64,000 nt of DNA from an uncultured Bacteroidales bacterium (GCA_902800525.1 CADCEV010000005.1:1-64000), one strand, 5' to 3'. Shown: positions 42,905-51,793, counted from the first letter of the stretch. Numbers and translations: made by a program. The notes: generated by a model not told the origin, from the letters alone.

Positions 42905-43525
42905 CTACACCCATTGTGTTAATTTTTCCACTATTTCGGGGATTGGAGTGCTTCCGTCGTTTAGCACGACGATTGTTTTGCGATCCGGATGCAGTTGTTG
43001 AAAGTGCCCTTGCGCATGTATGCGGGCGCGTACCTTATTTATATTGTCGGGAGAGGCGAGTCCGTTATAGTCGCGTGCAATAGTTCGCGCGATGCGGATG
43101 TCTTCGGGCGCATCGACGAGTATGATCTTATCGCACAGGCTATCCAAGCCGGATTCGTATAAGATAGCGGATTCGACGAAGAGAGAGCCCCCTCCCGACC
43201 TCCCCATAGAGGAGAGGAGAGATAAGATGTCGGCCTTGACGGCAGGATGAATGATGGCGTTTAGTTGCTCCAAAAGAGCCTCTCCCGACCTCCCCTGAAA
43301 GGAAGGAGAGAACACGCATTTGCTGATATATTGTGTGTTGTAAATGCCGTTGATGAAGGCTTCTTCGCCGAAGAGGGATATAATTTTTTGCTGCACCTCT
43401 TTGTTTTCAGCGATGATGCGTTTGGCTTCGCGGTCACAGTCATAGACAGTGAAGCCGCGGGCTTCCAAAGCGCGTGCGATAGTGGATTTACCACTTCCTA
43501 TGCCTCCTGTGATACCGATGAGCAT
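42905..43525 (-). CDS. coaE: Dephospho-CoA kinase
   Basis: 206 residues. Last step of coenzyme A synthesis (3'-phosphorylation of dephospho-CoA). P-loop GITGGIGSGKSTIA (4-17), YDCDREAK, LFVESAILYESGL (lid and CoA-binding area) and NDGS.. at the end. Two C/G-rich palindromes in frame give FSPSFQGRSGEALLE (about 71-85) and SSMGRSGGGSLF (about 104-115), the latter immediately before the conserved VESAILYE segment. The gene ends the MBOAT-coaE run with a clear terminator. Confidence 0.92.
   Translation of the reverse strand: MLIGITGGIGSGKSTIARALEARGFTVYDCDREAKRIIAENKEVQQKIISLFGEEAFINGIYNTQYISKCVFSPSFQGRSGEALLEQLNAIIHPAVKADILSLLSSMGRSGGGSLFVESAILYESGLDSLCDKIILVDAPEDIRIARTIARDYNGLASPDNINKVRARIHAQGHFQQLHPDRKTIVVLNDGSTPIPEIVEKLTQWV
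43186..43222. repeat. C/G-rich palindrome inside coaE, copy 1
   Basis: gcccctcccgacctcccc-ata-gaggagaggag-type hairpin, in frame. Confidence 0.85.
43276..43311. repeat. C/G-rich palindrome inside coaE, copy 2
   Basis: cctctcccgacctcccctgaaaggaaggagag-type hairpin, in frame, 54 bp from copy 1 and in the same orientation. Confidence 0.85.
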
Positions 43526-43529
43526 GTGA

Positions 43530-43565
43530 ATGACGTTAAATTGTTAAGCTGTTAAACTGTTAAAT
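43530..43565. repeat. GTTAAACT array between coaE and the MBOAT gene
   Basis: Four units of 7-9 bp (gttaaatt, gttaagct, gttaaact, gttaaatt). Confidence 0.8.
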
Positions 43566-43567
43566 TG

Positions 43568-45505
43568 TTAGAATTGGAAGTATATAAAGGGTTGCATTTC
43601 GGCGGTGACGAATTGGTAGATGACGACGATGGCAAGGCAAACGACGATGACCATGAGCCATAGAGGCATGGCGCTGAAGGCAAGGCGGTAACGTCTCTTC
43701 CAGTTGGTAGGAAGCCAGTGAATGAGCATGCCGGCAACGAACATCGCCACGACGTATTTGTATGCCCAGAGGAACTCGGGAATAATAGCGTTATTCCATG
43801 CGCCTCCGATCTGGTTCACCATGTTTCGGGCGGTTTCCCACGCTACCTCATTGGCTGTTGCCGGGTCGAGATTAGAGGACGAACGGAAGAACAGACGTGT
43901 GAAGGTGATGAACGTGAAGGTTTGCAGTATAGCCCACGCTTTGGATAATTTAGAATTGATAATTGACAATTGACAATTAATAGTCATGTCCTGCGTGATG
44001 AGCCAATAGACATAACGAATAGCGGTGCCGATCCATATGATTGCCGACCAAACCAAGAAAAGCCTCCAAACCGGCAGGGCGTAGAAATAGTCCAACGCCA
44101 TGAGTCCGAAGGTGAGTACGGTGATGGAAAGGAAGCGCAGATGCCAGTTCATCTTCCGCCATATTTTCTCCACGATCATTCCTATTCCGTTGATGCCGCC
44201 CCAGATGATGAAATTCCAGCTCGCTCCGTGCCATAGACCGCCCAGCACTTGGGTGATGAAGGAGTTGAGATTGGAGTAGAGCAGTTTATAAAAGCCTGTT
44301 CCCCACCTCTCCCTGAAGGGAGCGGAGTTGATGACAGCCACGACGAGCATAAAGAGTGCAAAGGGTACGAGTATCTGCCACCACCAGTTGGTGAGTGCGG
44401 CGGAGACGAAGGCAATGAGCGAGAGCCAGAAATAGGTACCGAAACCGATCTTCCTGTTACCTCCCAAGGGAATATAGAGGTAGCCTTTTAGCCATCGTCC
44501 AAGCGACATGTGCCAGCGGCGCCAGAACTCCTGCGGGCTTTGGGATTTATACGGGCTATTGAAGTTCATAGGCAGATAGAAGCCCATGAGCATCGCTAAT
44601 CCGATGGCGATGTCGGAATAGCCAGAGAAGTCCGCATAGACCTGCAGCGAATAGGCAAAGAGCGCAAAGAGGTTTTCAAAGCCGGAGAAGAGCAGCGGGT
44701 TATTGAAGACGCGGTCGATGAGGTTCACTGCCAGAAAATCCGACATAATGATTTTCTTCGCCAGACCGTTGAGAATCCAGAAAACAGCGATGCCGAACAC
44801 TCTGCGGCTGAGGTGAAACGGTTTGTACAACTGCGGGATGAACTCTTCCGCACGCACAATAGGTCCGGCAACGAGTTGCGGGAAGAAGGAGACATAGAAA
44901 CCAAAATCGAGGATGTTTTTTACCGGCTGTATGCGTCCGCGATAGACATCGACGGTATAAGAGATAACCTGGAATATATAGAACGAGATCCCCACCGGCA
45001 GGACGATCGTATCCACGCTGAAACGTCCCGCTTCGGCAAATCCGTTGCCGATGTACGCAAAGATATCAAAGACCCGGAAGCCTGTTCCGAAGAGGTCATT
45101 GACCATGTTTGTGAAGAAATAGGCGTACTTAAAATAGGCTAATAGGCCTAAATCGATGATGACGGAAAGGCATAGTAAGCCTTTGGCTATTTGTGGTTTG
45201 TGATGGCTGATGGCTGATTTTATCCGTCCGGCGATGATCCAATCGCTCAGGGTGACAAAGGCGAGAATGAGCAGGAAGAGGCCGGATGTTTTGTAATAAA
45301 AGAACCAGCTGACGAACATCAGATAGATGTTGCGGAGATGGAGTTTTTTATAGGGTGAGCCTAACCCCGACCCTTTCCCGAAAGGAAGGGAGAGCAGCAA
45401 GGCGAAGAGGGCATAGACCAAGGCGAAGAATGCCCAGAAATAGAACTGCGTGAAGAGCAGAGGGCTCTCCGAGTTAAAGGCTAATATGTACTGTAAAAAA
45501 TCCAA
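43568..45505 (-). CDS. MBOAT O-acyltransferase (AlgI/DltB-like)
   Basis: 645 residues, about 12 membrane helices. SFYIFQVISYTVDVYRG, FFPQLVAGPIVRAEEFIPQL, QVYADFSGYSDIAIGLAMLMGF, NSPYKSQSPQEFWRRWHMSLGRWLKGYLYIPLGGNRK and the catalytic His in GGLWHGASWNFIIWGGINGIG identify an AlgI-type acyltransferase that moves acetyl groups across the membrane to a surface polysaccharide. It is inflated by three repeats: SLPFGKGSGLGSPYK (about 40-54), NSAPFRERWGTGFYK (about 395-409) and TINCQLSIINSKLSK (about 512-526). The partner SGNH protein is the next gene upstream. Confidence 0.88.
   Translation of the reverse strand: MDFLQYILAFNSESPLLFTQFYFWAFFALVYALFALLLSLPFGKGSGLGSPYKKLHLRNIYLMFVSWFFYYKTSGLFLLILAFVTLSDWIIAGRIKSAISHHKPQIAKGLLCLSVIIDLGLLAYFKYAYFFTNMVNDLFGTGFRVFDIFAYIGNGFAEAGRFSVDTIVLPVGISFYIFQVISYTVDVYRGRIQPVKNILDFGFYVSFFPQLVAGPIVRAEEFIPQLYKPFHLSRRVFGIAVFWILNGLAKKIIMSDFLAVNLIDRVFNNPLLFSGFENLFALFAYSLQVYADFSGYSDIAIGLAMLMGFYLPMNFNSPYKSQSPQEFWRRWHMSLGRWLKGYLYIPLGGNRKIGFGTYFWLSLIAFVSAALTNWWWQILVPFALFMLVVAVINSAPFRERWGTGFYKLLYSNLNSFITQVLGGLWHGASWNFIIWGGINGIGMIVEKIWRKMNWHLRFLSITVLTFGLMALDYFYALPVWRLFLVWSAIIWIGTAIRYVYWLITQDMTINCQLSIINSKLSKAWAILQTFTFITFTRLFFRSSSNLDPATANEVAWETARNMVNQIGGAWNNAIIPEFLWAYKYVVAMFVAGMLIHWLPTNWKRRYRLAFSAMPLWLMVIVVCLAIVVIYQFVTAEMQPFIYFQF
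43944..43982. repeat. TTGATAA/TTGACAA heptad array inside the MBOAT gene
   Basis: Five units, in frame, encoding INCQLSIINSKLSK on the minus strand in a cytoplasmic or loop segment. Confidence 0.88.
44295..44327. repeat. C/G-rich palindrome inside the MBOAT gene, copy 1
   Basis: ttccccacctctccctgaagggagcggag-type hairpin giving APFRERWGTG. Confidence 0.75.
45359..45394. repeat. C/G-rich palindrome inside the MBOAT gene, copy 2
   Basis: cctaaccccgaccctttcccgaaaggaaggg-type hairpin giving LPFGKGSGLGSP close to the N-terminus. Confidence 0.85.
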
Positions 45506-45526
45506 TCCTCAATTGTCAATTATTCA

Positions 45527-46879
45527 TTATTCACTCTCTATTCCTTCCAAAATCCATTTGGCGACGGCGTTGCCGGCTTTTCGAGCTCCGGAGCGCATGA
45601 AGTGAATACCGTCTTCGCCGGCCAAGCCCGCTTCCTGCCATTTCGCCATGGAGCCACTTCCGCCCATCCACCTATAAAGGCTGAAATAGGCGATCTGCTC
45701 GTCCTGCGCCATTTGTTGCAACAGGCGATCCATATAAGGCACCATGGGGTACGTCTGCCAAACACCGTCTATCTGCGTGAGCATGTCGCTGGGTCCGATA
45801 AAGAGGAAAGATGCCTCGGGGGCTAACATGCGTAAGTACTGCACTTGTTTGCGGAGTCCTCGTACGATGCCTTGAATCGTAGAGGGGGTTTCGTTGAAGG
45901 GGATAGCGTTTCCTCCGAACTGCAGGATGATCAGACGGACGTTCTGCTCGCGGTAGAAATCCGCTAACTGCGCGCTGTCCATTTTAGTGAACACCAAGCC
46001 CAAACATCCGCGCATCGGTATGTTATCGACGATCATGCCGGTGTCACTCTCCTGCGAAAGACCATATACATTGCCTTTTCCGGAAAGGAAGACCGTGTCT
46101 CGCGAGAAGGAATATTGAATTGCGGAGTCTGCCAAGACCTGCCATTTTGAGTATCTGTTTTTGGGATCTTGAGGCGTGCAAACCGCCATCAGTTTTTCGC
46201 TGCCGGGTACCAGGCTATCGTTCATTACGGCAACTTGTCCCATCACACCATATAGGCCATCGTCTCTGCGGTCACGTTTGGGTCCATAGACGATGAAACG
46301 CCTCGGTCCTTGCGCCGGTTGTATCTGCCGTCCGTTCATATGGAGTTGCTGCTTGACCGTACGGGAAGGAATCGTCTGCGCCAGTGGCATCAGCCCCACA
46401 CCCGAACCGCCATAACGGTCTTGCAAGGCTTCGCGTATCTGCTGCGTCATCCGGTCCTCTTCGATCTGGCTGTCTCCGTAATGAAGCACACGGACGACTT
46501 GTTTGCCGCTTTGCGAAAGGGAGGCGTAGAAACTGCTTAAATAGATCCGGCTGTCCGATTCGGATAATTGATAATTAACAGTTGATAATTGACAATTATC
46601 CTCTTTTTGAGGAGCTATGCTATCGGCTTTAACGATTGCAGGAGAAAGGGTTTGTTCCTGTTGAACGACGGTGTCCGGGGTAAGGAGGGTGTCTAATTGG
46701 GCTATGGTGTCCATCGGAATGATGGTGTCGGGCGTTTTCTGAATGCCTAATACTTCCGTCAGAGCAGGCCATTTCAGTTCTGTTGCGCCTAACGCGATGC
46801 GTCCGGGCAGCACTACGCATAGTGTTGCCAGACCCGCCATCACGCAGGCGATAAATATTAGCACTTGATACGGTTTCAT
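45527..46879 (-). CDS. SGNH/GDSL-family protein, probable polysaccharide O-acetylation partner
   Basis: 450 residues from ATG 46879, which overlaps the trkH stop (ATGA); the ORF could extend to 46963 but that would run into trkH. Membrane anchor at about 5-28. The catalytic domain has LHYGDSQIEEDRMTQ (block I, GDS with nucleophile Ser), ILQFGGNAIPFNE (block III with Gly-x-Asn), LFIGPSDM, and DGIHFMRSGARKAG (block V, Asp and His). Such proteins pair with MBOAT transferases, as here. Residues about 100-113 (DNCQLSTVNYQLSE) come from a heptad array in the linker between anchor and domain. Confidence 0.82.
   Translation of the reverse strand: MKPYQVLIFIACVMAGLATLCVVLPGRIALGATELKWPALTEVLGIQKTPDTIIPMDTIAQLDTLLTPDTVVQQEQTLSPAIVKADSIAPQKEDNCQLSTVNYQLSESDSRIYLSSFYASLSQSGKQVVRVLHYGDSQIEEDRMTQQIREALQDRYGGSGVGLMPLAQTIPSRTVKQQLHMNGRQIQPAQGPRRFIVYGPKRDRRDDGLYGVMGQVAVMNDSLVPGSEKLMAVCTPQDPKNRYSKWQVLADSAIQYSFSRDTVFLSGKGNVYGLSQESDTGMIVDNIPMRGCLGLVFTKMDSAQLADFYREQNVRLIILQFGGNAIPFNETPSTIQGIVRGLRKQVQYLRMLAPEASFLFIGPSDMLTQIDGVWQTYPMVPYMDRLLQQMAQDEQIAYFSLYRWMGGSGSMAKWQEAGLAGEDGIHFMRSGARKAGNAVAKWILEGIESE
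46561..46600. repeat. TTGATAA heptad array inside the SGNH gene
   Basis: Five units (ttgataa, ttaacag, ttgataa, ttgacaa, tt) giving DNCQLSTVNYQLSE. Confidence 0.88.
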
Positions 46880-48324
46880 TTCTTCCACAACGCCCGGCTG
46901 AACAATAACAGTACGGTGAAGATTTCGAGACGACCGATAAGCATCACAAATGTTGCTACCCATTTGGCGGCATCAGGCATAGCGGCATAACATCCGCTGG
47001 AACCCCATTGACCGATAGAGACACCCACGTTTCCGATCATCGAAACAGCGATACCGAATGACTCATCGAAACCTATACCGCATCCGCAAAACCACAGCGT
47101 GGCGGCAACGATGATAGCCAGGTAGAAGAACATGAATGCCATGATGTTACTGGTGGTCTGTTCTCGCAGGGTACTACCGTTGAAACGCACCGGAATGACG
47201 GCATTAGGGTGAATACGGCGTTTAATCTCCGCTAAAGCGGATTTGGCAAAGATCGCCAGACGTACCCATTTCATACCTCCGGAAGTAGAACCTGAAGCAC
47301 CGCCGGTGAACATCAGGAAGAACACGATAACCCACAACACAGGCGGCCAGATCATATAGTCTGCGGCTACGAAACCGGTTGAAGTGATCGTGGCCACCGA
47401 GGTAAAGAGTCCGATCCGGATACTGGAGAGCATATGCGTATGATAAAGCAGTCCGGTGGCTAAGATGACACCCGCTATGATGCAAGCGCCGGTGTACCAG
47501 CGCGTCTCTTCGTCCTTGAAGATACGATGCGGTTTGCCGCGGAAGAGGTAGATCAGTTGGGTGAAGTTAATACCCGAGAGGAACATAAAGATCAGAATGA
47601 TCCATTGAATAGTAGGGCTATAAGCAATCACACTATCGTTGTGGGTAGAGAAACCTCCGGTGGAGATTGTAGCCAAAGAGTGACAGACAGCATCGAACTT
47701 GGTCATGCCGCAGAGCCACAAGATCAGTCCTTCGGAAACGGTCAGTCCGATATAGGTGAGCCACATATGTTTGGCGGTATCGGCGATGCGGGGACTGAGT
47801 TTCTCGTAGCTCACACCGGTTACTTCGGCGCTATAGAGCTGCATGCCTCCGAGACCGAACATCGGCAGAATAGCCACACTGAGGACGATAATACCCATAC
47901 CACCGATCCATTGCATCATCGCTCGCCAAAGGAGGATCGATTTGGTTTGAGCCTCCACATCGGTGAATACCGTAGAGCCGGTGGTGGTGAAGCCCGCCAT
48001 GGTCTCATACCACGCATCTGTAACGGTAGGCAACGCACCGCTGAACCAAAATGGCAGCATACCGAAGAGCGAATAGACGCACCAGACCGTTGCCACAATG
48101 ACGTATCCTTCCCGTTCGCCGACACGTTTCTCTGCATTGCGTCCGGCAAACATCATCCACCAGCAGCTAAGCCATGTGATCGCCGAGGCGACGAGCCATG
48201 CGCCCAAGTCCGGCTCATGGTACCACCATGCAGCAAAAGTGGGGACGAGCATGAATTGCGCCTCCAAAAAGGTCAAGACCCCCATCGTCTTGAATACTAT
48301 CCGCCAGTTAAAGGTCCGTGTCAT
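46876..48324 (-). CDS. trkH: Trk potassium uptake system membrane subunit TrkH
   Basis: 482 residues with four pore-loop units of the SKT family, recognisable by their filter segments: AGFTTTGSTVF, ATISTGGFSTHN, ATITSTGFVAADY and SMIGNVGVSIGQWG. The GGASGSTSGGMKWVR stretch after the third unit is the TrkH gating-loop region. Forms the K+ channel dimer in the cytoplasmic membrane, gated by TrkA. It overlaps trkA by ATGA. No repeat insertion is present. Confidence 0.94.
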   Translation of the reverse strand: MTRTFNWRIVFKTMGVLTFLEAQFMLVPTFAAWWYHEPDLGAWLVASAITWLSCWWMMFAGRNAEKRVGEREGYVIVATVWCVYSLFGMLPFWFSGALPTVTDAWYETMAGFTTTGSTVFTDVEAQTKSILLWRAMMQWIGGMGIIVLSVAILPMFGLGGMQLYSAEVTGVSYEKLSPRIADTAKHMWLTYIGLTVSEGLILWLCGMTKFDAVCHSLATISTGGFSTHNDSVIAYSPTIQWIILIFMFLSGINFTQLIYLFRGKPHRIFKDEETRWYTGACIIAGVILATGLLYHTHMLSSIRIGLFTSVATITSTGFVAADYMIWPPVLWVIVFFLMFTGGASGSTSGGMKWVRLAIFAKSALAEIKRRIHPNAVIPVRFNGSTLREQTTSNIMAFMFFYLAIIVAATLWFCGCGIGFDESFGIAVSMIGNVGVSIGQWGSSGCYAAMPDAAKWVATFVMLIGRLEIFTVLLLFSRALWKK

Positions 48325-49655
48325 TTGAAGAATCGCTCTAAGTGTCTGATTACATGGCTTTTGCAGAATACTACCACTAAATCGTTTGCAATTATCTGCG
48401 TGTCACCGTTTACCAATATGCCTTCTCCTGCGCGGACGATACCGGCTATGTTGGCTTCGGAAGGCAGGTTCAAGTCTTTCACGATGCGACGAGTGATGGG
48501 GCTGTCTTCTTTGGCAACGAACTCCACGATCTCTGCATCTGCGCTGGTGAGGTTATGCACGCCGCGCACCGAGGCATCCAGCAGCATCTGGTAGATATAG
48601 GAGGCGGCGATGGTCTTTTTGTTCAGGACGGTGCCTATATCGAGACCTTCTGCCATGGGGATATAATCGAGGTTTTCCACGTCGGCGATGGTCTTGCGGA
48701 CGCCAAAGCGTTTGGCAGCCAAGCAGGCGAAGATGTTTGCTTCGCTGCTATTCGTTACGGCGACAAACGCATCTGCGTCCTGAATGCCTTCCTCTTTAAG
48801 AATCTCCATGTCCGAGCCGTCGGCGTTGATGATGAGTGCGTTAGGTACTTTTTCGCTGAGGAGATTGCATAAGTCCCGGTCCTTCTCGATGATTTTGATA
48901 TTCATCTCATTGGTCAGTTCGGTAGCCGCTTTGCGTGTGATGCGGTCTCCTCCGAAGAAAATGACGTTGTTGATCTCGCGTTTGGACTTGCCTAACTCCT
49001 CACGCATATACTCCATGTTCTCTTTGTTCAGGACGCAGTACACCAAGTCGTTTTCCTCCACCGTGTCGGCTCCTCTCGGGATGATGGTGTTTTGGTCACG
49101 TTTGATAGCCACGATGCGGTATTTGCCGTGGTTATATGTACCGGACGCAAAACTCTGGCCGATGATTTTGGCAGATTTGCGCACTTTGACGACGCATAGT
49201 TCGAGTGCTCCTTGTCCTAACTGGAGATGGTAACGCATCCAGTTGGTACGCAAGCTGGCTTCAATCTCGTTGGCCGCCAAGACCTCCGGATAGATGAGGT
49301 GGTTCAGACCCATGTTCTCAAAGAACTTCTTGTTCTCCGGCAGCAGGTACTCGTAGTTATCGATGCGTGCCAAAGTTCGTTTGGCGCCTAAAGAGTTGGC
49401 AATGAGACAGGCCGTCATGTTTTCCGTCTCGTACGGCGTAACGGAAATGAAGAGGTCGCAGTCCTTGACGCCTATGTCCTGCAAGTCATGAATAGAGGTG
49501 GGGTTTCCCACTTTGGTCAACAAGTCATAGTTGGCGGAGAGGTCTCCCAAACGCTCGGGAGCCTCGTCCAGGAGACTGATTTCCATATCTTCGCGGCTCA
49601 GCAGTTTCGCCAAGTGTGTTCCTACTTCGCCTGCGCCTGCAATAACGATTCGCAT
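48321..49655 (-). CDS. trkA: Trk system regulatory subunit TrkA
   Basis: 444 residues, two tandem RCK modules: RCK_N 1 with IVIAGAGEVGTHLAKLLSRE, TrkA_C 1 (about 140-215), RCK_N 2 with NVIFFGGDRITRKAATELTNE (GxGxxG degenerated to GGDRIT), and TrkA_C 2 (about 365-444). Binds NAD(H)/ATP and gates TrkH at the membrane face. Its first 34 bp overlap the 3' end of dxs, so the three genes dxs-trkA-trkH are one transcript. Confidence 0.94.
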   Translation of the reverse strand: MRIVIAGAGEVGTHLAKLLSREDMEISLLDEAPERLGDLSANYDLLTKVGNPTSIHDLQDIGVKDCDLFISVTPYETENMTACLIANSLGAKRTLARIDNYEYLLPENKKFFENMGLNHLIYPEVLAANEIEASLRTNWMRYHLQLGQGALELCVVKVRKSAKIIGQSFASGTYNHGKYRIVAIKRDQNTIIPRGADTVEENDLVYCVLNKENMEYMREELGKSKREINNVIFFGGDRITRKAATELTNEMNIKIIEKDRDLCNLLSEKVPNALIINADGSDMEILKEEGIQDADAFVAVTNSSEANIFACLAAKRFGVRKTIADVENLDYIPMAEGLDIGTVLNKKTIAASYIYQMLLDASVRGVHNLTSADAEIVEFVAKEDSPITRRIVKDLNLPSEANIAGIVRAGEGILVNGDTQIIANDLVVVFCKSHVIRHLERFFK

Positions 49656-51529
49656 AAGCCCTCCTTATCTAATTTCAGTAAATGATATAATTCTTTGGTC
49701 GATCCGTGTTCGACGAATTGGTCTTTGACGCCGAGCCGGATGATGCGCGGCGAATAGCCATGATCGCTCATCCATTCGAGCACGGCGCTTCCTAAGCCGC
49801 CTGCCAGGATGCCATCTTCGGCGGTGATGACGGTTTGGTAGTTCCTTCCCACTTCGTGGAGGATCTCTTCGTCCAAGGGTTTGAGCCAGCGCATATCGTA
49901 GTGGGCATAGGAAACCCCTCCCGACCTCCCCTCCAAAGAGGAGATCGCTTCGCTCATGGTGTTACCGATAGAGCCGATGGTCAGAACGGCTATGTCTTTG
50001 CCGTCACGGAGTTTGACACCTTTTCCATATTCGACTTTGGGAGTTGGAAGATTGTCCATTTGGGGATTTGTGCGTCCTCTTGGGTAACGGATTGCCACGG
50101 GACCGTTGAGTGTCTCTGCAAGTTTCAGCATCTGACGCAAGTCTTCCGCGGTCATAGGCGCGCAGATTTGCATGTTGGGGATAGGACGCAGGTATGCCAA
50201 GTCCAAGAGGCCATGATGCGTTGCCCCATCATTCCCCACGATACCGGCGCGGTCGATACAGAAGACCACGTGCAAGTTTTGGAGCGCCACGTCGTGGACG
50301 ATGTTGTCATAGGCGCGCTGGAGGAAAGTGGAATAGACATTGCAGTAAGGCAGCAAGCCTGCTTTCGCCATGCCGGCGCTGAAAGTGACGGCATGTCCTT
50401 CGGCGATGCCGACATCGAATACACGGTCGGGCAGTTCTTTTTGCATGATGTTCATCGAACAGCCGGAAGGCATAGCCGGCGTGACACCGACGATTTTTTC
50501 GTTTTGTTTCGCCAAGTCCAGGAGCGTATGGCCAAACACTTCCTGCCATAAAGGCGGGTTATTAGTACCATTTGCCGTCAGTCGTTCGCCGTTCGCCACA
50601 TTAAATTCTCCCGGTGCATGCCAGATGGTCTGGTCGTTCTCCGCAGGGGCATAGCCTTTGCCTTTCTTGGTAATGATATGCAACACTTTGGGTCCGCGGT
50701 GATGCTTGATCTCGCTGAGGATACGTACCAAACCGATGACGTCGTGTCCGTCTGTAGGACCGAAATACCGGATGTTGAGACCTGTGAAGATATTGCTCGG
50801 CTGCTTGCTGAGCATGGCTTTGAGATTATTGTTGCGGCGGAGGATAGCTTGTTTCTTATCCTCGTCCATGAGGTGCATTTTCACCGCCAGACGGTAGAGC
50901 CTCCAGCGCCATTTGTTGTAACGTGCGCTGGTAGTAAGATCGACCAGATATTGGGTAAAACCGCCTTTGAGCGGATCAATCGCCATGTTGTTATCGTTTA
51001 ATACGATAAGGAGGTTGTTTTTGTCCATTGAAGTGTTGTTGAGTCCCTCAAACGCCAAGCCTCCCGTCATGGCTCCATCGCCGATGATCGCCACGGTATT
51101 TGCCTTTGACGCCTCCGAATCGCGGTTTTTGGCATTCCCTATGTCAATTCCCAAAGCAGCGGAAATAGAGTTGCTGGCATGTCCGGCGATGAAGGCATCG
51201 TATTCGCTTTCAGCCGGATTTGTGAAGGGCGAGAGACCTTTGAACTGGCGGTTCGTATGAAAACGGTCGCGTCTGCCGGTTAAGATCTTGTGTGCGTACG
51301 CCTGATGTCCCACATCCCAAACGAGTTTGTCGTTCGGGGTGTCAAAGACATAATGCAAGGCAACGGTCAGTTCGATCGTACCTAAAGACGAGCCTAAATG
51401 TCCCGGGTTCGTACTGAGCGCCTCAATGATGAATTGACGCAGTTCCGCACACACGGCGGGTAATTTCTCCAAGGGGATTTTCTTCAAATCCGCCGGTGAA
51501 TCAATCTTATTGATATAGATATATTCCAT
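49622..51529 (-). CDS. dxs: 1-deoxy-D-xylulose-5-phosphate synthase
   Basis: 635 residues from ATG 51529; the ORF could begin at 51574 but that codon overlaps the promoter box. Condenses pyruvate and glyceraldehyde 3-phosphate with thiamine diphosphate, the first MEP pathway step. GHLGSSLGTIELTVALHYVFD, GDGAMTGGLAFEGLNN..IVLNDNNMAI (ThDP motif GDG...N), and the transketolase-type DRAGIVGNDGATHHG and RYPRGRT are visible. Two repeat insertions: NVANGERLTANGTNN (about 310-324) from GGCGAAC heptads between the ThDP and pyrimidine domains, and SLEGRSGGVSYA (about 540-551) from a C/G-rich palindrome. First gene of dxs-trkA-trkH. Confidence 0.94.
   Translation of the reverse strand: MEYIYINKIDSPADLKKIPLEKLPAVCAELRQFIIEALSTNPGHLGSSLGTIELTVALHYVFDTPNDKLVWDVGHQAYAHKILTGRRDRFHTNRQFKGLSPFTNPAESEYDAFIAGHASNSISAALGIDIGNAKNRDSEASKANTVAIIGDGAMTGGLAFEGLNNTSMDKNNLLIVLNDNNMAIDPLKGGFTQYLVDLTTSARYNKWRWRLYRLAVKMHLMDEDKKQAILRRNNNLKAMLSKQPSNIFTGLNIRYFGPTDGHDVIGLVRILSEIKHHRGPKVLHIITKKGKGYAPAENDQTIWHAPGEFNVANGERLTANGTNNPPLWQEVFGHTLLDLAKQNEKIVGVTPAMPSGCSMNIMQKELPDRVFDVGIAEGHAVTFSAGMAKAGLLPYCNVYSTFLQRAYDNIVHDVALQNLHVVFCIDRAGIVGNDGATHHGLLDLAYLRPIPNMQICAPMTAEDLRQMLKLAETLNGPVAIRYPRGRTNPQMDNLPTPKVEYGKGVKLRDGKDIAVLTIGSIGNTMSEAISSLEGRSGGVSYAHYDMRWLKPLDEEILHEVGRNYQTVITAEDGILAGGLGSAVLEWMSDHGYSPRIIRLGVKDQFVEHGSTKELYHLLKLDKEGLCESLLQAQAK
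49914..49943. repeat. C/G-rich palindrome inside dxs
   Basis: acccctcccgacctcccc-tccaaa-gaggag-type hairpin, in frame, giving SSLEGRSGGV. Confidence 0.82.
50571..50601. repeat. GGCGAAC heptad array inside dxs
   Basis: On the coding strand GGCGAAC, GGCGAAC, GACTGAC, GGCAAAT: four 7-bp units giving NVANGERLTANG in the inter-domain linker. Confidence 0.8.
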
Positions 51530-51571
51530 GTGTTTTCGTTCGCGCACCCGCATACGCAGGCAAATCGGCTG

Positions 51572-51603
51572 CAAAGTTACAAAAAAAAATTGGAATATGC
51601 AAA
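51572..51603 (-). promoter_or_regulatory. Promoter of dxs-trkA-trkH
   Basis: On the minus strand TTTG (51603-51600), 20-bp spacer, TAACTTTG (51579-51572). The ATG at 51529 is 42 nt downstream. Confidence 0.8.
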
Positions 51604-51750
51604 TTTCTTTCGCATAAAAATATATACACCACTTTCCACCACGTTTTCGTGAAAATGTTAATAACTTCTATAATATGCTGATTTTCAGGGTGTTTACATA
51701 GGTCTAAAACTGTAGATAACATGTAGATGAAATAATTTATAAATTTTTTT

Positions 51751-51770
51751 TGTGGGGAAATGTGGTGAAT
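51751..51770 (+). promoter_or_regulatory. Candidate MraZ operator
   Basis: Two imperfect direct repeats TGTGGGGAAA and TGTGGTGAAT with a 10-bp period. MraZ in E. coli binds TGGG-type repeats with that spacing upstream of its own gene. The repeats cover the -33 region of the mraZ promoter, which otherwise lacks a TTTG. No third copy was found. Confidence 0.5.
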
Positions 51771-51785
51771 ATCATTTTTTTTTTG

Positions 51786-51793
51786 TATCTTTG
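51786..51793 (+). promoter_or_regulatory. Promoter -7 box of the division/cell-wall cluster
   Basis: TATCTTTG, 48 bp before the mraZ ATG. A small hairpin GGGTC-AAAA-GACCC (51814-51827) lies in the leader. Confidence 0.72.
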
